This document shows positions 22,120 through 33,299 of a DNA stretch of 64,000 bases, one piece after another. The DNA lies in NCBI GenBank assembly GCA_018340375.1, contig JAFFJZ010000014.1:4092001-4156000 (forward strand). The letters run 5' to 3'. A program made the translations under genes and the position numbers. Source of the stretch: Gonatopus flavifemur (lineage: Eukaryota > Arthropoda > Insecta > Hymenoptera > Dryinidae). The notes beneath the pieces are model-generated. The model had not been told where the DNA came from, searched no databases, and saw nothing but the letters and a program-made list of their open reading frames with translations. How positions within the stretch are numbered: the stretch's first letter is position 1; each line of letters starts with the position of its first letter.

Positions 22120-22880
22120 TTTGTAAGCTTAGTGCGTGTATGCGGGAGCACCTGTGTGCCATCTATAGCAAACGATGCGTAAGAGACGGAAGGCCCAAGG
22201 AGGCAGTTCCGTTACAGCGGTCGAAGACGTAACATGTTTTAAACGAAAATTCTCTGTGAAATGCTTTGAATGTAAAACACCGTTTGTAATATCTCTGATT
22301 ATTCATTTTTAAATAAATCATTCTTCCAAATCCTATAGTAGCTAACATACAGATCTATGGTATGTTTGCTTCATTTTGTTCCATCTTCATGCATCTGTGA
22401 TGCTATTCAAAGAATCTGATGATATTATCGGATAGATCTGTGATATATTCACCGCATTCTTGCCTTTGCTTCACTCGACTGAGAAGCCACCGAATGGAAT
22501 TGATAGTGACAGCTATCGTCTAGCTAAATAGCTAGCGTACAAATTTGTGATTCGTCTGCTTCATCTCTGCTCTGTTTGCATCCACTTGTGATTCTATTCT
22601 GAGAAACTGATGAGTCCAGTATGTCGTCAAGATCTGTGGCATATCTGCTGTTCTTTTGCCCGTAGAGGAATCGTTTTGTTCAATTAATAGCTTTGATTAA
22701 AAATATTTGATATACTCCAATGTAACTGAGGTGCCTGGAGACCAACCTCAGCATCTTTGAAACTTCTTATATCTCATTATGGTTGTGTCATGAACTTCTC
22801 ATTCTGAAAACTTCTCATACTGCTTTGGAGTTTTTGGATGATCTCACGTTCAGATTATATTTGATATTTGATGAATTACA
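22120..22880. repeat. Dispersed repeat family shared with 33.4-34.3 kb
   Basis: Phrases such as ATCGGATAGATCTGTGATAT (about 22428) and the TAGCTAGCGTACAAATTTGTG block (about 22530) occur in inverse orientation near 33570-33600 and 33490-33520. No coding potential. Confidence 0.6.
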
Positions 22881-22884
22881 CTTT

Positions 22885-23385
22885 CTGATTATGAGCGATG
22901 ATTCAGTTGTTGATTCATTACATAATCTTTGATCATCCATTTCATCTCATTAATTATCAATCAAATCCACTTCATAATCTGTAGTTCATTCATCCAATAC
23001 AAAATTGCCTATAGAATTATCCAAATGAAATGAATAGTGGTGGTGGACGACTTACAGATCGAATGGTATATTCGCTTTGTTTTTGTCTTCCCTGATTGGC
23101 CTGATACTTCCTTGACCAAGAGTTGTTATCGGATTGTTTGAGTAGTATAACAGGTATGTAAGAAAACTCGAAAAAGAAGCGAATATACCATAGACCGTAC
23201 GTCTTCTACCACCACTATCAATTCCATATAGTCGGTTTGGTAGGAATTTTGTATCAAATGGATGAATTACAGATTACAAAGTGGATTCTATTGATAATGG
23301 ATGACATGGAATGGATGATCAAAAATTATGTAATGAATCAATAACTGAATCATCACTCATATTCAGAAAGGAGAGTCCTTCAAAA
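22885..23385. mobile_element. Foldback element, about 0.5 kb
   Basis: The left arm (about 22885-23090), containing GATGATTCAGTTGTTGATTC, ATAATCTTTGATCATCCATT and GGTATATTCGCTTTG, is the inverse complement of the right arm (about 23170-23380), with many substitutions and small indels. The centre carries ACCAAGAGTTGTTATCGGAT. Its inner arm ends belong to the GATATAYCATA repeat family. Confidence 0.7.
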
Positions 23386-23855
23386 AAAAATATAAAATGC
23401 GAAATTGAAAGTTTTTGAGAAGTGAAGTTCATAACAAAACTTCAAATACATGTAAACAGTTTGACTGGATGTCACATGATCATTCCTGTGAGGGAGTTTA
23501 TCTGTCTCACTACAAGCTCTTAGTGCTATTACGCTATTGTTACTTTCATAGCAGGGAAACAACCTGTAATCAAAAATTTGTTCCGCTGATCGTTGCTGAC
23601 TTTTCAACATGGCGTTGGCAATGAGCTTGTCATCGATCTCCTTCATCTTATCTTGATGGATTTAGTATCGCGGATTGTGCTTGTTTGGCCACAACATCCC
23701 TTGTTGGAGATCACGCGCTTATTGAAGACTGGGTTACTATTATGAGTATTACTCTTTTTTTCCAACATATTTTAGGAGTTTCAAGCACCAAGTTCTATAA
23801 AAGTGAACGACTGCAACCGGAGTTCCATTACTCTTCATACGAATAATTATATATA

Positions 23856-25367
23856 TACAGGGTGATTCAAAATTCGCGCACTCTTTTTTGGGAGTAGATT
23901 CCTGATGAAATTCTAAAACGATTTGTCCTTTTGCACAATGCTCTCCGACGCATAATTTCCAAGATATAATTAATTAAAGTTGACTAATTATGAGGTGGAT
24001 CCATCGGTCATCCAGGAGCGTCATAACAGGACAAGAGAGGGAGGTGCTTGCAGAGGGCGCTCATACGACCAGCTGATCGGTATAATCGATACGATTTACC
24101 AACATACAAATTGGTAAATTTTCTATGTAGAACGATTGAATTCGTCGACACTGCGGAAACATTGATTATTGTCATTAATTCTTATCACGATATGCTGTAG
24201 GTGGAAGTTGTAATTTCAGTAATGATTTTTATCACGCAGACAAATGTAAAATAGTGTTATTTCGTAGGGATAGGGATTCAAGTGGGAGAAAAAAGTATAA
24301 CTACTTGTTTTCAATCAGAATTTTCATGTAAAAAAGAAAACATGAGAATTTTCATTCATCCGATACCCAATTTGAACGGTTTGATTAGTAAGTTTAACAC
24401 GAGAGATTGGATTCCGAATCCTGTATTCTGATTGGTCAAGAATCGATGTATATTAGATCAATCCTCGGTCTTTTCAAATGATTCTTCTGAAGAATGTGTT
24501 TTCGACTTATCCCAACCACAACATTGAACAATGATGAATTTATTCGAATTCACCCTTTTTACACCATTCGATGATTATAAAGGGTTTATCGAACGTTAAT
24601 AACTTACTTCAACTTGTACGTAATTAACGTTCGATAAACCCTTTATAATCATCGAATGGTGTAAAAAGGGTGAATTCGAATAAATTCATCATTGTTCAAT
24701 GTTGTGGTTGGGATAAGTCGAAAACACATTCTTCAGAAGAATCATTTGAAACGGCCGAGGATTGATCTAATATACATTGATTCTCGACCTATCAGAATAC
24801 AGGATTCGGAATCCAATCTCTTGTGTTAAACTTACTAATCAAACCGTTCAAATTGGGTATCGGATGAATGAAAATTCTCATGTTTTCTTTTTTACATGAA
24901 AATTCTGATTGAAAACGAGTATTTATACTTTTTTCTCCCACTTGAATCCCTATCCCTCCGAAATAACACTATTTTACATTTGTCTGCGTGATAAAAATCA
25001 TTACTGAAATTACAACTTCCACCTACAGCATATCGTGATAAGAATTCATGACAAGAATCAATTTTTCCACAGTGTCGACGAATTCAATCGTTCTACAGAG
25101 AAAATTTACCAATTTGTATGTTGGTGAATCGTATCGATTATACCGATCAGCTGATCGTATGAGCGCCCTCTGCAAGCACCTTCCTCTCTTGTTCTGTTAT
25201 GACGCTCCTGAATGACCGATGGATCCACCCCATAATTAGTAAACTTTAATTAATTATATCTCGGAAATTATGCGTCGAAGAGCATTGTGCAAAAGGACAA
25301 ATCGTTTTAGAATTTCATCAGGAATCTACTCCCAAAAAAGAGTGCGCGAATTTTGAATCACCCTGTA
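23856..25367. mobile_element. Foldback transposon copy A, 1.5-kb near-perfect palindrome
   Basis: Element 23858-25365 flanked by TA on both sides. It begins CAGGGTGATTCAAAATTCGC and ends in the exact inverse. The arms are about 730 bp each and almost identical, meeting around 24590-24630 at a short asymmetric spacer (ACTTACTTCAACTTGTACGT). No reading frame of note, so it is non-autonomous. A second copy at 55012-56864 establishes the TA target duplication. Confidence 0.93.
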
Positions 25368-25820
25368 TATAGTTCTGTTTATTTTTTTCTCTTTACTACA
25401 AAATTCCGTTTTTCTATTATTCGATTGCGTGCAGGCACTCTTTGCTCATAATTTTCTTTTTCCTTTTCTCTCATATTCGATGTCTCACTCCAACTTCCAT
25501 TTATCTGCCTCGTTCTGTTTACATAGCATTACATATTTCCTTCAATTGCGTCACCAGCGGAGCTCTCATCAGCATTATAGCAATCCTTGATTTACATAAA
25601 TACTTACTATCGGCGAACTGTTCTCATGAGATCATCTGCTCCCACTTTATTACTGATTATGGAACGACAGCAAGCTTGTAATTTATGATTACTACTACTT
25701 GAATAACCAATATCTTGTACATATTACTCTACTTATTGGTGGGGCTAAGAGTGGGGGTTAAGCTAAAGTGAAACGTTTTTTTCTTCAAATTGAGAACAAA
25801 ATCGAAACTGAGTATTAAAA
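25368..25820. other. No gene recognised; flank of LINE3
   Basis: Between the palindrome and the start of LINE3 ORF1. Part of this (from about 25740) may be the LINE3 5' untranslated region, but its start cannot be placed. Confidence 0.45.
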
Positions 25821-25821
25821 T

Positions 25822-27494
25822 ATGACGGGTAGAGGGAGCAGAACGATAAAAACGAATTCATCAAAAGGAAACGATGAAGATTCAAATGAAAAAAGAAGAT
25901 CACGTCTATGTCTAATGTAAGTTTGGAACGCACGAAGGATGATACGAAGGAGATACTGGGAGAAGTTGGAGAAGTTGAAGAAATGTTCGAGGAGATACAA
26001 AAGACACAAGATGGAAACATGCAAAGGATGATGCAAGGAATGAAAAATGTCGAAACAAATCTCGAAGGAAAGGTGATGAATAAACTATCGAAAATGGGAA
26101 CAAGTCTGAAAATGAAAGAGGAAAAATAGCACAAAGAAAGGCAAGCACTGGAAGAAAGACTGGAGTATCTAGAAAAAAGGGGAGAAGATCGAGAGGAAGA
26201 GTTCCGAAAGAACAATATCTGTTTGAGATTCATGGGAAATTCATCATTGAAGGAATTTATTTGATTTATATAAAGTTATAATTTGGCATACCGTTCTCGT
26301 TTCGCGTGAGATTTCTTATCTGAGTTTCGTTAAATCCCTGTTCAAGGCCAACATTCTTCTTCGATGAGATCATCGAACGGTATTGTGCGATCCATTCATT
26401 AGTTTCTCGTTCGATGATATCAACAAAAGGGCCTTTCTGTAACCTCTATAGAATCGACAGTTCGTTCGTTGTAAATCACCGGCGAGGCAACGTTGTATCT
26501 AACGTGTCGTTCGCGACGAGTATAATTTGAGTTTTCGAACCAAATTTTCGTTAAATTTGATTGTATGAATTCGTTCGCGTTATAATGGATCCATTTGCTT
26601 CCGTTGATTTTTTATGTTAGTAGAGTCATAGCGATTTGTGAATAACTCTCGCATATTGTTTGTCACATCGTGTGAACACGTTTTAATCAAATATCAGTGT
26701 TAAAACTTCAATTCCGTGTTCGTACATTCATTTACGCCCGTCAACCGATTGTCCGATCCCTACGATCCGGCGTGGATCCACGGCTACATCATCTTCTCGA
26801 AGTTGCCGCACTCCAAGTTCACCATTTCGTTTTTTTCTATTGGAGTCTTCGGTAAAAACTCTCGGCTCGTGGATCGCACAATATCATTATACAAGGACAG
26901 GGAATATCTGATTCAGATATGAAGGGAGAAATAGAAAACTCCGTACAAATGAAATTACAAATAGAATGCGAAATTGAAGAAACGAAAAAAATCAAAATCC
27001 AAAATGGGAAAGAGCTGTTGAAGATGAAATTGGATAAATGGGAAGACAAGGTGAACATCATGAAAAATAAACAGGAACTGAGAGGGGAGTACGTGTATAT
27101 AACCCATGATTTCACTATCGAAGAACAGGAGGTGCAAGAACAAATTTGAAAAAGAGCAAAAGAAGAACAACATAAAGGAAAAGAAGTGAACATCGCCCAC
27201 AGAACTTCATATATCGATAACCAAAAGTGGGTATGGACGGAAAAGGAAGGGCTACGAAAACAGTCCTTCCCTAATAAAGAAAGCAATCAAGAGCGAAAGG
27301 AGAAGATACAGAAACCGCAGAAGAGGGGGATAATTCAAAACGAGGAGGAAATTCTGAACTTTAACAGGAGAAGACGAAGCAGGGACAGAGAAAGAATACA
27401 GAATGTACACAATGAATCGAAAGAAAGACGGGTGAATATGGAACACTTTACGAATAGAAGAATACTGTACAAAAAGAGGAGAGAGAAATACTAA
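25822..27494 (+). pseudogene. LINE3 ORF1, coiled-coil RNA-binding type, split by an insertion
   Basis: ORF1 of a non-LTR retrotransposon, expected to bind the element RNA. The start ATG at 25822 gives MTGRGSRTIKTNSSKGN. One shift near 25910 leads into MSNVSLERTKDDTKEI and a long Glu/Lys-rich coiled coil, with a TAG near 26127. RKNNICLRFMG starts the nucleic-acid-binding region, which resumes after the insertion at 26239-26899 with ISDSDMKGEIENSVQ, then MKNKQELRGEYVYI, FTIEEQEVQEQI and KGKEVNIAHRTSYIDNQKW. These match the usual C-terminal order of such ORF1 proteins. A TGA follows EQEVQEQI at 27147-27149. The tail (27300-27494) is very Arg-rich. Clade not assigned. Confidence 0.65.
26234..26904. 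mobile_element. 661-bp insertion in LINE3 ORF1 with 5-bp target duplication
   Basis: GGGAA occurs at 26234-26238 and 26900-26904. Removing 26239-26899 plus one copy restores an open frame reading RFMG-ISDSDMKGEIE, which proves the insertion. A 5-bp duplication suits an LTR element (solo LTR), but the ends are not a clean TG...CA and there are no inverted ends, so the type is open. It contains a short block (about 26745-26840) with strongly GC-ending codons reading VNRLSDPYDPAWIHGYIIFS, unlike the AT-rich surroundings. Confidence 0.75.
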
Positions 27495-27948
27495 CGGATT
27501 ATAGTCCCAAAAACGAAGATCACAATAGACTAGGAAATACCATCAAATTACATCAGCAGCGAAACATTCCAATAAATAGGACAAATGCGGAGGAATGGGA
27601 TGATGAGACCACAATAAATGAAGAAGCAGGAGGAAGCGAAGCCAATAATAGGAATATCATGTTTTAGAACTGTAGAGGAATCAAAAATTTTTACGAACTG
27701 ACAGCAAAGGAGGATATTCGAATCACTGAAAGATGCGGAGTAATCTGTATGTCAGAGACATGGGTGACTGCGGATGAGATGATTGTACCAGAATACATGG
27801 GAAATTCCAAGTCTATGAATAGCGAAGCCAGTAAGGAAAAATAACTAGGAAGAGCTAGCGGAGGACTATGTGTCATAAATAATTTAGATAGATGGATAGA
27901 AGAAGTCCAATATCGCGGGCAATGGCGAATAACTTTTATTTAAAAAAG

Positions 27949-27995
27949 TATAATCCGACGTTTCGACCGAGTTTCGGCCATTTTCAAGGATAATA
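27949..27995 (-). ncRNA. Hammerhead-ribozyme-like motif, copy 1 (degenerate)
   Basis: On the minus strand, UAUUAUCC and GGAUUAUA can form stem I (7 of 8 pairs). Between them lie UUGAAAA (canonical CUGANGA), a stem II of GGCCG/CGGUC with loop AAACU and one unpaired U before it, then GAAACGUC. Two core positions differ from the canonical core, and stem III would be only two pairs, as in dimer-dependent Penelope hammerheads. Probably inactive. Confidence 0.4.
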
Positions 27996-28192
27996 CATAA
28001 TCACAATGGCGAAGGATTCGTCTGTTCCATCGTCGTTAAAAAACCTCGTTGACAAGAGGACAGAGGTAGAATAAGAATATTCACTCATAGGTTGAGGAAT
28101 GTGGAGTTGGCAGATGCCCGTATCGTTCCTTATTAATGGATAGAAGAAGTCCAATATCGCGGGCAATGGCGAATAACTTTTATTCAAAAAAG

Positions 28193-28239
28193 TATAATCC
28201 GACGTTTCGACCGAGTTTCGGCCATTTTCAAGGATAATA
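28193..28239 (-). ncRNA. Hammerhead-ribozyme-like motif, copy 2 (degenerate)
   Basis: Identical to copy 1 across stem I, both core blocks and stem II, 244 bp away. Both tandem units carry the same deviations, so the change predates their duplication. Confidence 0.4.
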
Positions 28240-29223
28240 CATAATCATAATGGCGAAGGATTTGTCTGTTCCATCGTCGTTAAAAAACCTCGTTGACAAG
28301 AGGACAGAGGTAGAATAAGAATATTCACTCATAGGTTGAGGAATGTGGAGTTGGCAGATGCCCGTATCGTTCCTCATTAATAGATAGAAGAAGTCCAATA
28401 TCGCGGGCAATGGCGAATAAATACGGGCATCTGCCAACTTCACATTCCTCAACCTATGAGTGAATATTCTAATTTAGATAGAGTTAGAAACGTGCAAAAG
28501 CTGGGAGTGAACAGCAATTGGATTTCAATCAGATGTGTAATGAACGGCAGAGAGATTATTATTATAAGTGTGTAAATTAGACAAAATAAGGGGCTCAAAA
28601 GATTGGAACTATTGCAAGAATATATTCTGAATATTAAAGAAGAATATGACACAGGGATTGTGGTGGGAGGAGATTTCAACTCACGAATAGGACTTCTGAA
28701 TCGAATGGATGATGATAATGATTTGAATATTAACTCTGATGTGAGAAGGGAAAACATGGACAAAAGAACGAATGAAATGGGAGTTTCTTCACGTGAGAAT
28801 TTTGATGAGTAAGGACTGATTTGCCTGAATGGTAGAACGCGCAGAGATGCAGTCGGGACATATACATTTATACATGGGAGAGGTGCCAGTACTATAGATT
28901 TTATATGGTCAGAGATTGGAGATGTAGGGACAGTAGAAGAATACTTGATGTAGGTCCATCAGACCATTTGCCGGGTCTAGTTCATATGATAGAAGAAAAG
29001 CACAAAACAAACCCAAAAGGAGATAGTACTCACGAAACTAGAAAAATAAGGAAATACGAATGGAATATAGAAAAAACATCACAATACACAGAGATACTGA
29101 AGAATCTAAATTGGATGGAGGAAGATGACTTAGATAAGGACTCAGTGAAACCAATTGATAATATTGAAGTTGCAGCAGCACAATTAAATATGTATACAGA
29201 ACACAAAATCAAGAATAGTGTGA

Positions 29224-30985
29224 GTGAAATGGAATCCAGAAACAAATCATGGTTTAACACAGAATGCGATTGAAATTTTTCATGAAGAAGTTCACCCAAA
29301 AAGAAGCATATATGAAGGAGTGATGTACGATTGTAGGGATCCAATGATGGATAAAGAAATCAAGATCTATGAAATCCCACAAATGTTGAAAAGATTTAAG
29401 AATGGTAAATCACCCAGACCAGATGATATACCCAATGAATTCTTCAAGAATCTAACAGGAAATGTACAGCTCTATACAGTGGAATTATTCAATCGAATGA
29501 TAGAAAAGGAGATACCTAAAGACTGGGTGAAATTTGAACAAATTCTATTATATAAAAAAGGAGATCCCAATGATGTAGGTAACTACAGAGGCATCACTCT
29601 GGGAAATACAATTTTGAAAATCTTCACCTCCATACCAGGAAACAGACTACTTGAGTGGGCTGAGGAAAGTAACATCTTACCAGAAAGACAGGCAGGCTTC
29701 AGGGAAAAAAGAGCATGCGAGGACAACATATTTGTCACCACCACCAAAGTGGCCCTTGCCCTGAGCAAAAAAAAAAAAGGTCGGCTATATGGAGCCTTCA
29801 TTGACTTCAAGAGGGCTTTTGACTCAGTACACCATAACATCCTGTGGGAAAACCTGTTCAGGGTAAGATTGAGCTCAAATATCATGGAAATCATCAGGAA
29901 CATATATAAAAATGCAAACATGAGGGTTAAACTAGGGAGAGGTGAGATAAGCAAGGGATTCGAAGTTACCTTGGGGGGAATCAAGGGAGATTCTCTGAGT
30001 CCAGTACTCTTCATTCTCTCTTTGAGCGATATAGACATCTACTTCATGCAAATCGGTCATCAAAAATTGAACAAAAACATGTGAATACTCCTTTTTGCAG
30101 ATGACGTAATAATTCTCTCAGACATTGTTATAGGAATGCAACATAAGTTGAATACCATGGAAAAATACTGTCAAAGAAATGAACTTGAAGTGAATATACA
30201 AAAAACTAAAATTTAGGTCTTCAAAAAATCAGAGAAAAACAGGAGAATGAGGATTTTGAAATATAATAACGAAACCCTACAAATAGTGAACGAATACACA
30301 TACCTAGGAGTAGTGTTGATCTTTTCGGGACTTTTCAACCTCACTGTCAACCATTCCCAGGGAAGGGCTAGAATGGCATTGCAAACATTATGAAAGGTAC
30401 TAGTGACAGGAAAAATGCAAGGATGGGACAACAAAATGAAACTCTTTGAATCAATGATCGAGGCAAATCTGTTATACAGATCAAATATTTGGAGACGGAA
30501 CCATGGAAACGGGGTGGAATTAATACAAGCCAGATTTCTGAAGCTCCTAATGAGGCTGCCAAGGAATACCCCGGGATATCTATTAAGATTTGAAACAGGA
30601 AGAAGTGAAATAGAGACAAGAATACTACAGAGAACATCGAGTTTTTTGATAAAAATACTGACCATGAGTCAAGATAAGTTCCCAAGAAAATGTTTCGAAA
30701 CTCTAAAAGAACTAGACAAAAAATCAATCACCCAAGAGAGATACAACTGGTATAGCATGTTGAAGGCGAGACTAGATGAACTGGATTACAAGTATGTATT
30801 AGACAACGAGGATAGTCAAGAAGTACTGGAGAAGAGGAAAGATATTGAAGAGGCAGAAATCAGAATCACATCTGAAGAAGCCCAGCAAAAAGCCCTGAGA
30901 TCTCGATACTGTCTGTTACGTGACGATGAGTTTCACTCCCAGTGTATTGAATAATATAATTCCTATTCCTGCATGTTGGGGAAAT
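29224..30985 (+). pseudogene. LINE3 ORF2, reverse transcriptase domain
   Basis: Reverse transcriptase of the same LINE. In order: NGKSPRPDDIPNEFFKN (finger region), LYKKGDPNDVGNYRGITLGN, ILPERQAGFREKRACEDN, LYGAFIDFKRAFDSVHHN (first catalytic Asp), GGIKGDSLSPVLFILSLSDI, and the active-site box FADD at 30094-30105. In-frame stops lie at 30082-30084, about 30214 and 30391-30393, but the frame is otherwise continuous to 30954. The C-terminal zinc part is separated and lies at 32868-33126. FADD with an endonuclease makes this an APE-type LINE; I do not assign a clade. Confidence 0.85.
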
Positions 30986-32865
30986 GTATTACAATATGTT
31001 GATTATTTCTAAAAAGTCATTTTCCAAATAATATTTAGAACATATATATATATATTCGTTCAAACCCATTGTATGTAAGAGAAATCAATCGACGCACGTG
31101 AAGTCGCTAAAGCAAACCACTGAGTAGGAAGGAAGGATCCAAGGTCAAAGCTCGCACCGATGCACACATCTATGCACATTTTTGGTGCACCGTGATGGGA
31201 ACATACCAACGTGGAAACAAAGTCCGACAGTGGATTTGCTGTCTTTGTCCACATTACTCAAAGTGCCTGTGTCTCTCTCCCTCTTCCCAGGACCAAATCG
31301 ACTAACGACTGCGGATCAGGCAGCCAAGTCAGCGGAAAACCCCTCTTGCTAGGATATGGCGTGTTCCATCACCCAGGTGGGAGACACGTAAATAGGACGG
31401 ATCACGGAAAATCGGGAGATTCGCGACGTGAAAATGAAAATTCCAACATCAAATTCATCACGCGAAGACAAGTCCGTCCTTTTCCGCAAGCGGGTTGAAG
31501 CGAAGATACGGTTCATCCACAATTTGATTGATGAATTTCTTCAAGTTCTACAATCAATCGTGAAAGTGTGTCCCCTGGAAGGTTCCACGGAGTCTTTTGC
31601 TAGAATTCAGAGTCCATATTTCAACTCAACGGAGCTTCTCTCAAATTATCTCTTGCCTTAGTTACGTTGAAACATAGTGAAACGCGACTTTGTAGAATGA
31701 GCAAAAAAATCGCGAACAGTCATTCATTTTTCGTATTAAACTCGATTAAGAGTGCATATTTTGGATTCGAAATCGCGTTAAATCAGTCGGAACCGGCACA
31801 TCGTGTGTGATATTTTCTTTCCATAATCATCGTTAACCCTCGTCTAGAGAGAAAGAGAGAGACAGGAGGACCATGAGGGGCAAACCATCGCCTCGCATTG
31901 TAAACCGAGACCATTCCCGGCACCAAAATTCGAAAAAAGGTACCTAACGTTGTACTCTTCTTTTCCACCACGGTGAGTTGAGAATTCAGAAAAATCGTTC
32001 TTCCTTCCTCCTCCACAATGCGCAAGCAATCTCAAGGCTTTCTTTTTCTATGTGTCTATTTAGGAAACAATAATACCTCAATTTTCTCCTTCTGAATTGC
32101 ATATCGACAGCTCGTATGAAAAAGAAACATACATCCGTGCTATGATTTCCTTTTTTATAGTTTTCAACTCAAATAAATAATTATAAAACGAATTTCTATC
32201 TTCCGTTCGCTATTCCCAACTCCTTCACATTAATCGTCATCATCAAGCTGAGGGTGCACGATAAGCGAATCACTCCCTTATCGAGAGCTTAAACCCAAGA
32301 GCGGGTACCCAGTAACTTTCCCAAACGAGTCACTCCGGTTGGGAAATTATCTCAAAAAATTTTCGTATATAACGAGGTTGTCTTCTTTCCTTTTTTTCTC
32401 GATCTGAAAACCTCGTTATATAACAGTCCAATCTACAAATATATAAAGGATTCAAACTTTAGAACATGCGAAAACTGTTTATAATACAATTTACCGGTGA
32501 AGTTTTTGAGATCAGTGGCACAATGCAGGTTAGCAGGCAGGAAAATTATAACGGACTCAACGGGGTCCGCACATCGTGTGAGGAAGGAGCGGGTCGTTAA
32601 AGAGGGGGGAAGGGAAATGAATACTGAGTGTTTTCGTGGGAAAATATGATGAAGAGTTCATTCCCTCACTCAACGAAAGGTGCTTGTTCTTACCTGCTAA
32701 CTTATCCTACCCGTGTACGTGTATGTGTGGGTGTAAGTGAGTGTCCGTTGCGTCTAGTGTATTGATAGCCGTCGTCTTCCTTCCTCGTGGTTGGAACGGC
32801 GACCCTCGCCGGAAGAAGAAGAAGAAGATTGGTGTGGCCACTGGGTGGGCCCGTTGCCACGTCTT
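30986..32865. other. Unidentified ~1.9-kb segment within LINE3
   Basis: Separates the reverse transcriptase from the C-terminal part of LINE3. It is less AT-rich in places, contains an (AT)n run near 31050, and a hairpin at about 32367-32425 in which TATATAACGAGGTTGTC is inverse-matched by AACCTCGTTATATAAC. Short plus-strand frames around 31211-31661 have no recognisable domain. No terminal repeats or target duplication found. Could be an LTR-type remnant or captured host sequence. Confidence 0.4.
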
Positions 32866-33126
32866 CGTTACAGAATATTTACAATCAGGAATAGCCAGGG
32901 AATAAGCACAATGATAAATAGTGAGGAAATATGCTCAATGTGCAATAGTGGTGGACTAGAATCTCTGAAACATCTGTTGGTAGATTGTGAAAAATACAAA
33001 GAATGCAAGAAGCTCGAAAATAGACAACTAGAATTTATAGATATCTTGAGGATAAAGAATGAGGAGCAGGTAAAGAACTTACACTATTATATAGAATCTA
33101 TAATGACACTGAGAACCTTCTGTTGA
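32866..33126 (+). pseudogene. LINE3 ORF2, C-terminal zinc region
   Basis: Reads RYRIFTIRNSQGISTMINSE, then ICSMCNSGGLESLKHLLVDC, a C-x2-C...H-x4-C motif of the type found at the end of many LINE ORF2 proteins, then EKYKECKKLENRQLE and a stop at 33126. Its position and strand fit it as the end of LINE3. A roughly 170-bp 3' untranslated region follows. Confidence 0.6.
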
Positions 33127-33299
33127 TGTGAGTAAGATCGAATTGAGGGATAGATTTAGGATAAGTGCGTATGACTGAGAAGATTCAGATTATTATATAT
33201 ATTCAAAGCATGGTAGGAAACTCAGAATTGGAAACAAGAGCACGAATATAAATTGTGAACGCGTCACTTCCTTGTGATAGGTACATACCTAGAATACAA

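Larger units (their letters stand above)
27881..28482 (-). mobile_element. Penelope-like element fragment in tandem, with 12-bp target duplication
   Basis: Insertion 27893-28470 between two copies of AATTTAGATAGA (27881-27892, 28471-28482). It holds two 244-bp direct repeats, the beginning of a third, and at the right a short inverted piece (about 28420-28470, ATACGGGCATCTGCC...). On the minus strand each unit encodes a short tail ending NDDGTDESFAI, then a stop, then TGGCCGAAACTCGGTCGAAA CGTCGG. Tandem pseudo-LTRs with a terminal inversion, variable target duplications and this GAAACGTCGG block are typical of Penelope-like elements. No reverse transcriptase is included. Confidence 0.6.
27664..29273 (+). 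pseudogene. LINE3 ORF2, endonuclease part (interrupted)
   Basis: Apurinic-type endonuclease domain that would nick target DNA. Visible: NCRGIKN at the start, ICMSETWV (about 27745), SGGLCVINNLDR running into the Penelope-like insertion and resuming as NLDRVRNVQKLGVNS after 28470, VVGGDFNSRIG (about 28660-28692), STIDFIWSE and GPSDHLP (about 28955-28975). Stops and a frameshift near 28950 break it. After WFNTECD the text jumps in another frame to AIEIFHEEVHP, so the linker before the reverse transcriptase is shortened. Confidence 0.75.

Noticed and set aside
25763..26233. 156-codon Ser/Phe-rich minus-strand frame
   Set aside because: Antisense of the Glu/Lys-rich coiled coil of LINE3 ORF1; such complements are typically Ser/Phe/Leu-rich.
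26837..27286. 149-codon minus-strand frame resembling a membrane protein
   Set aside because: Antisense of LINE3 ORF1; hydrophobicity arises from complementing AAA/GAA codons.
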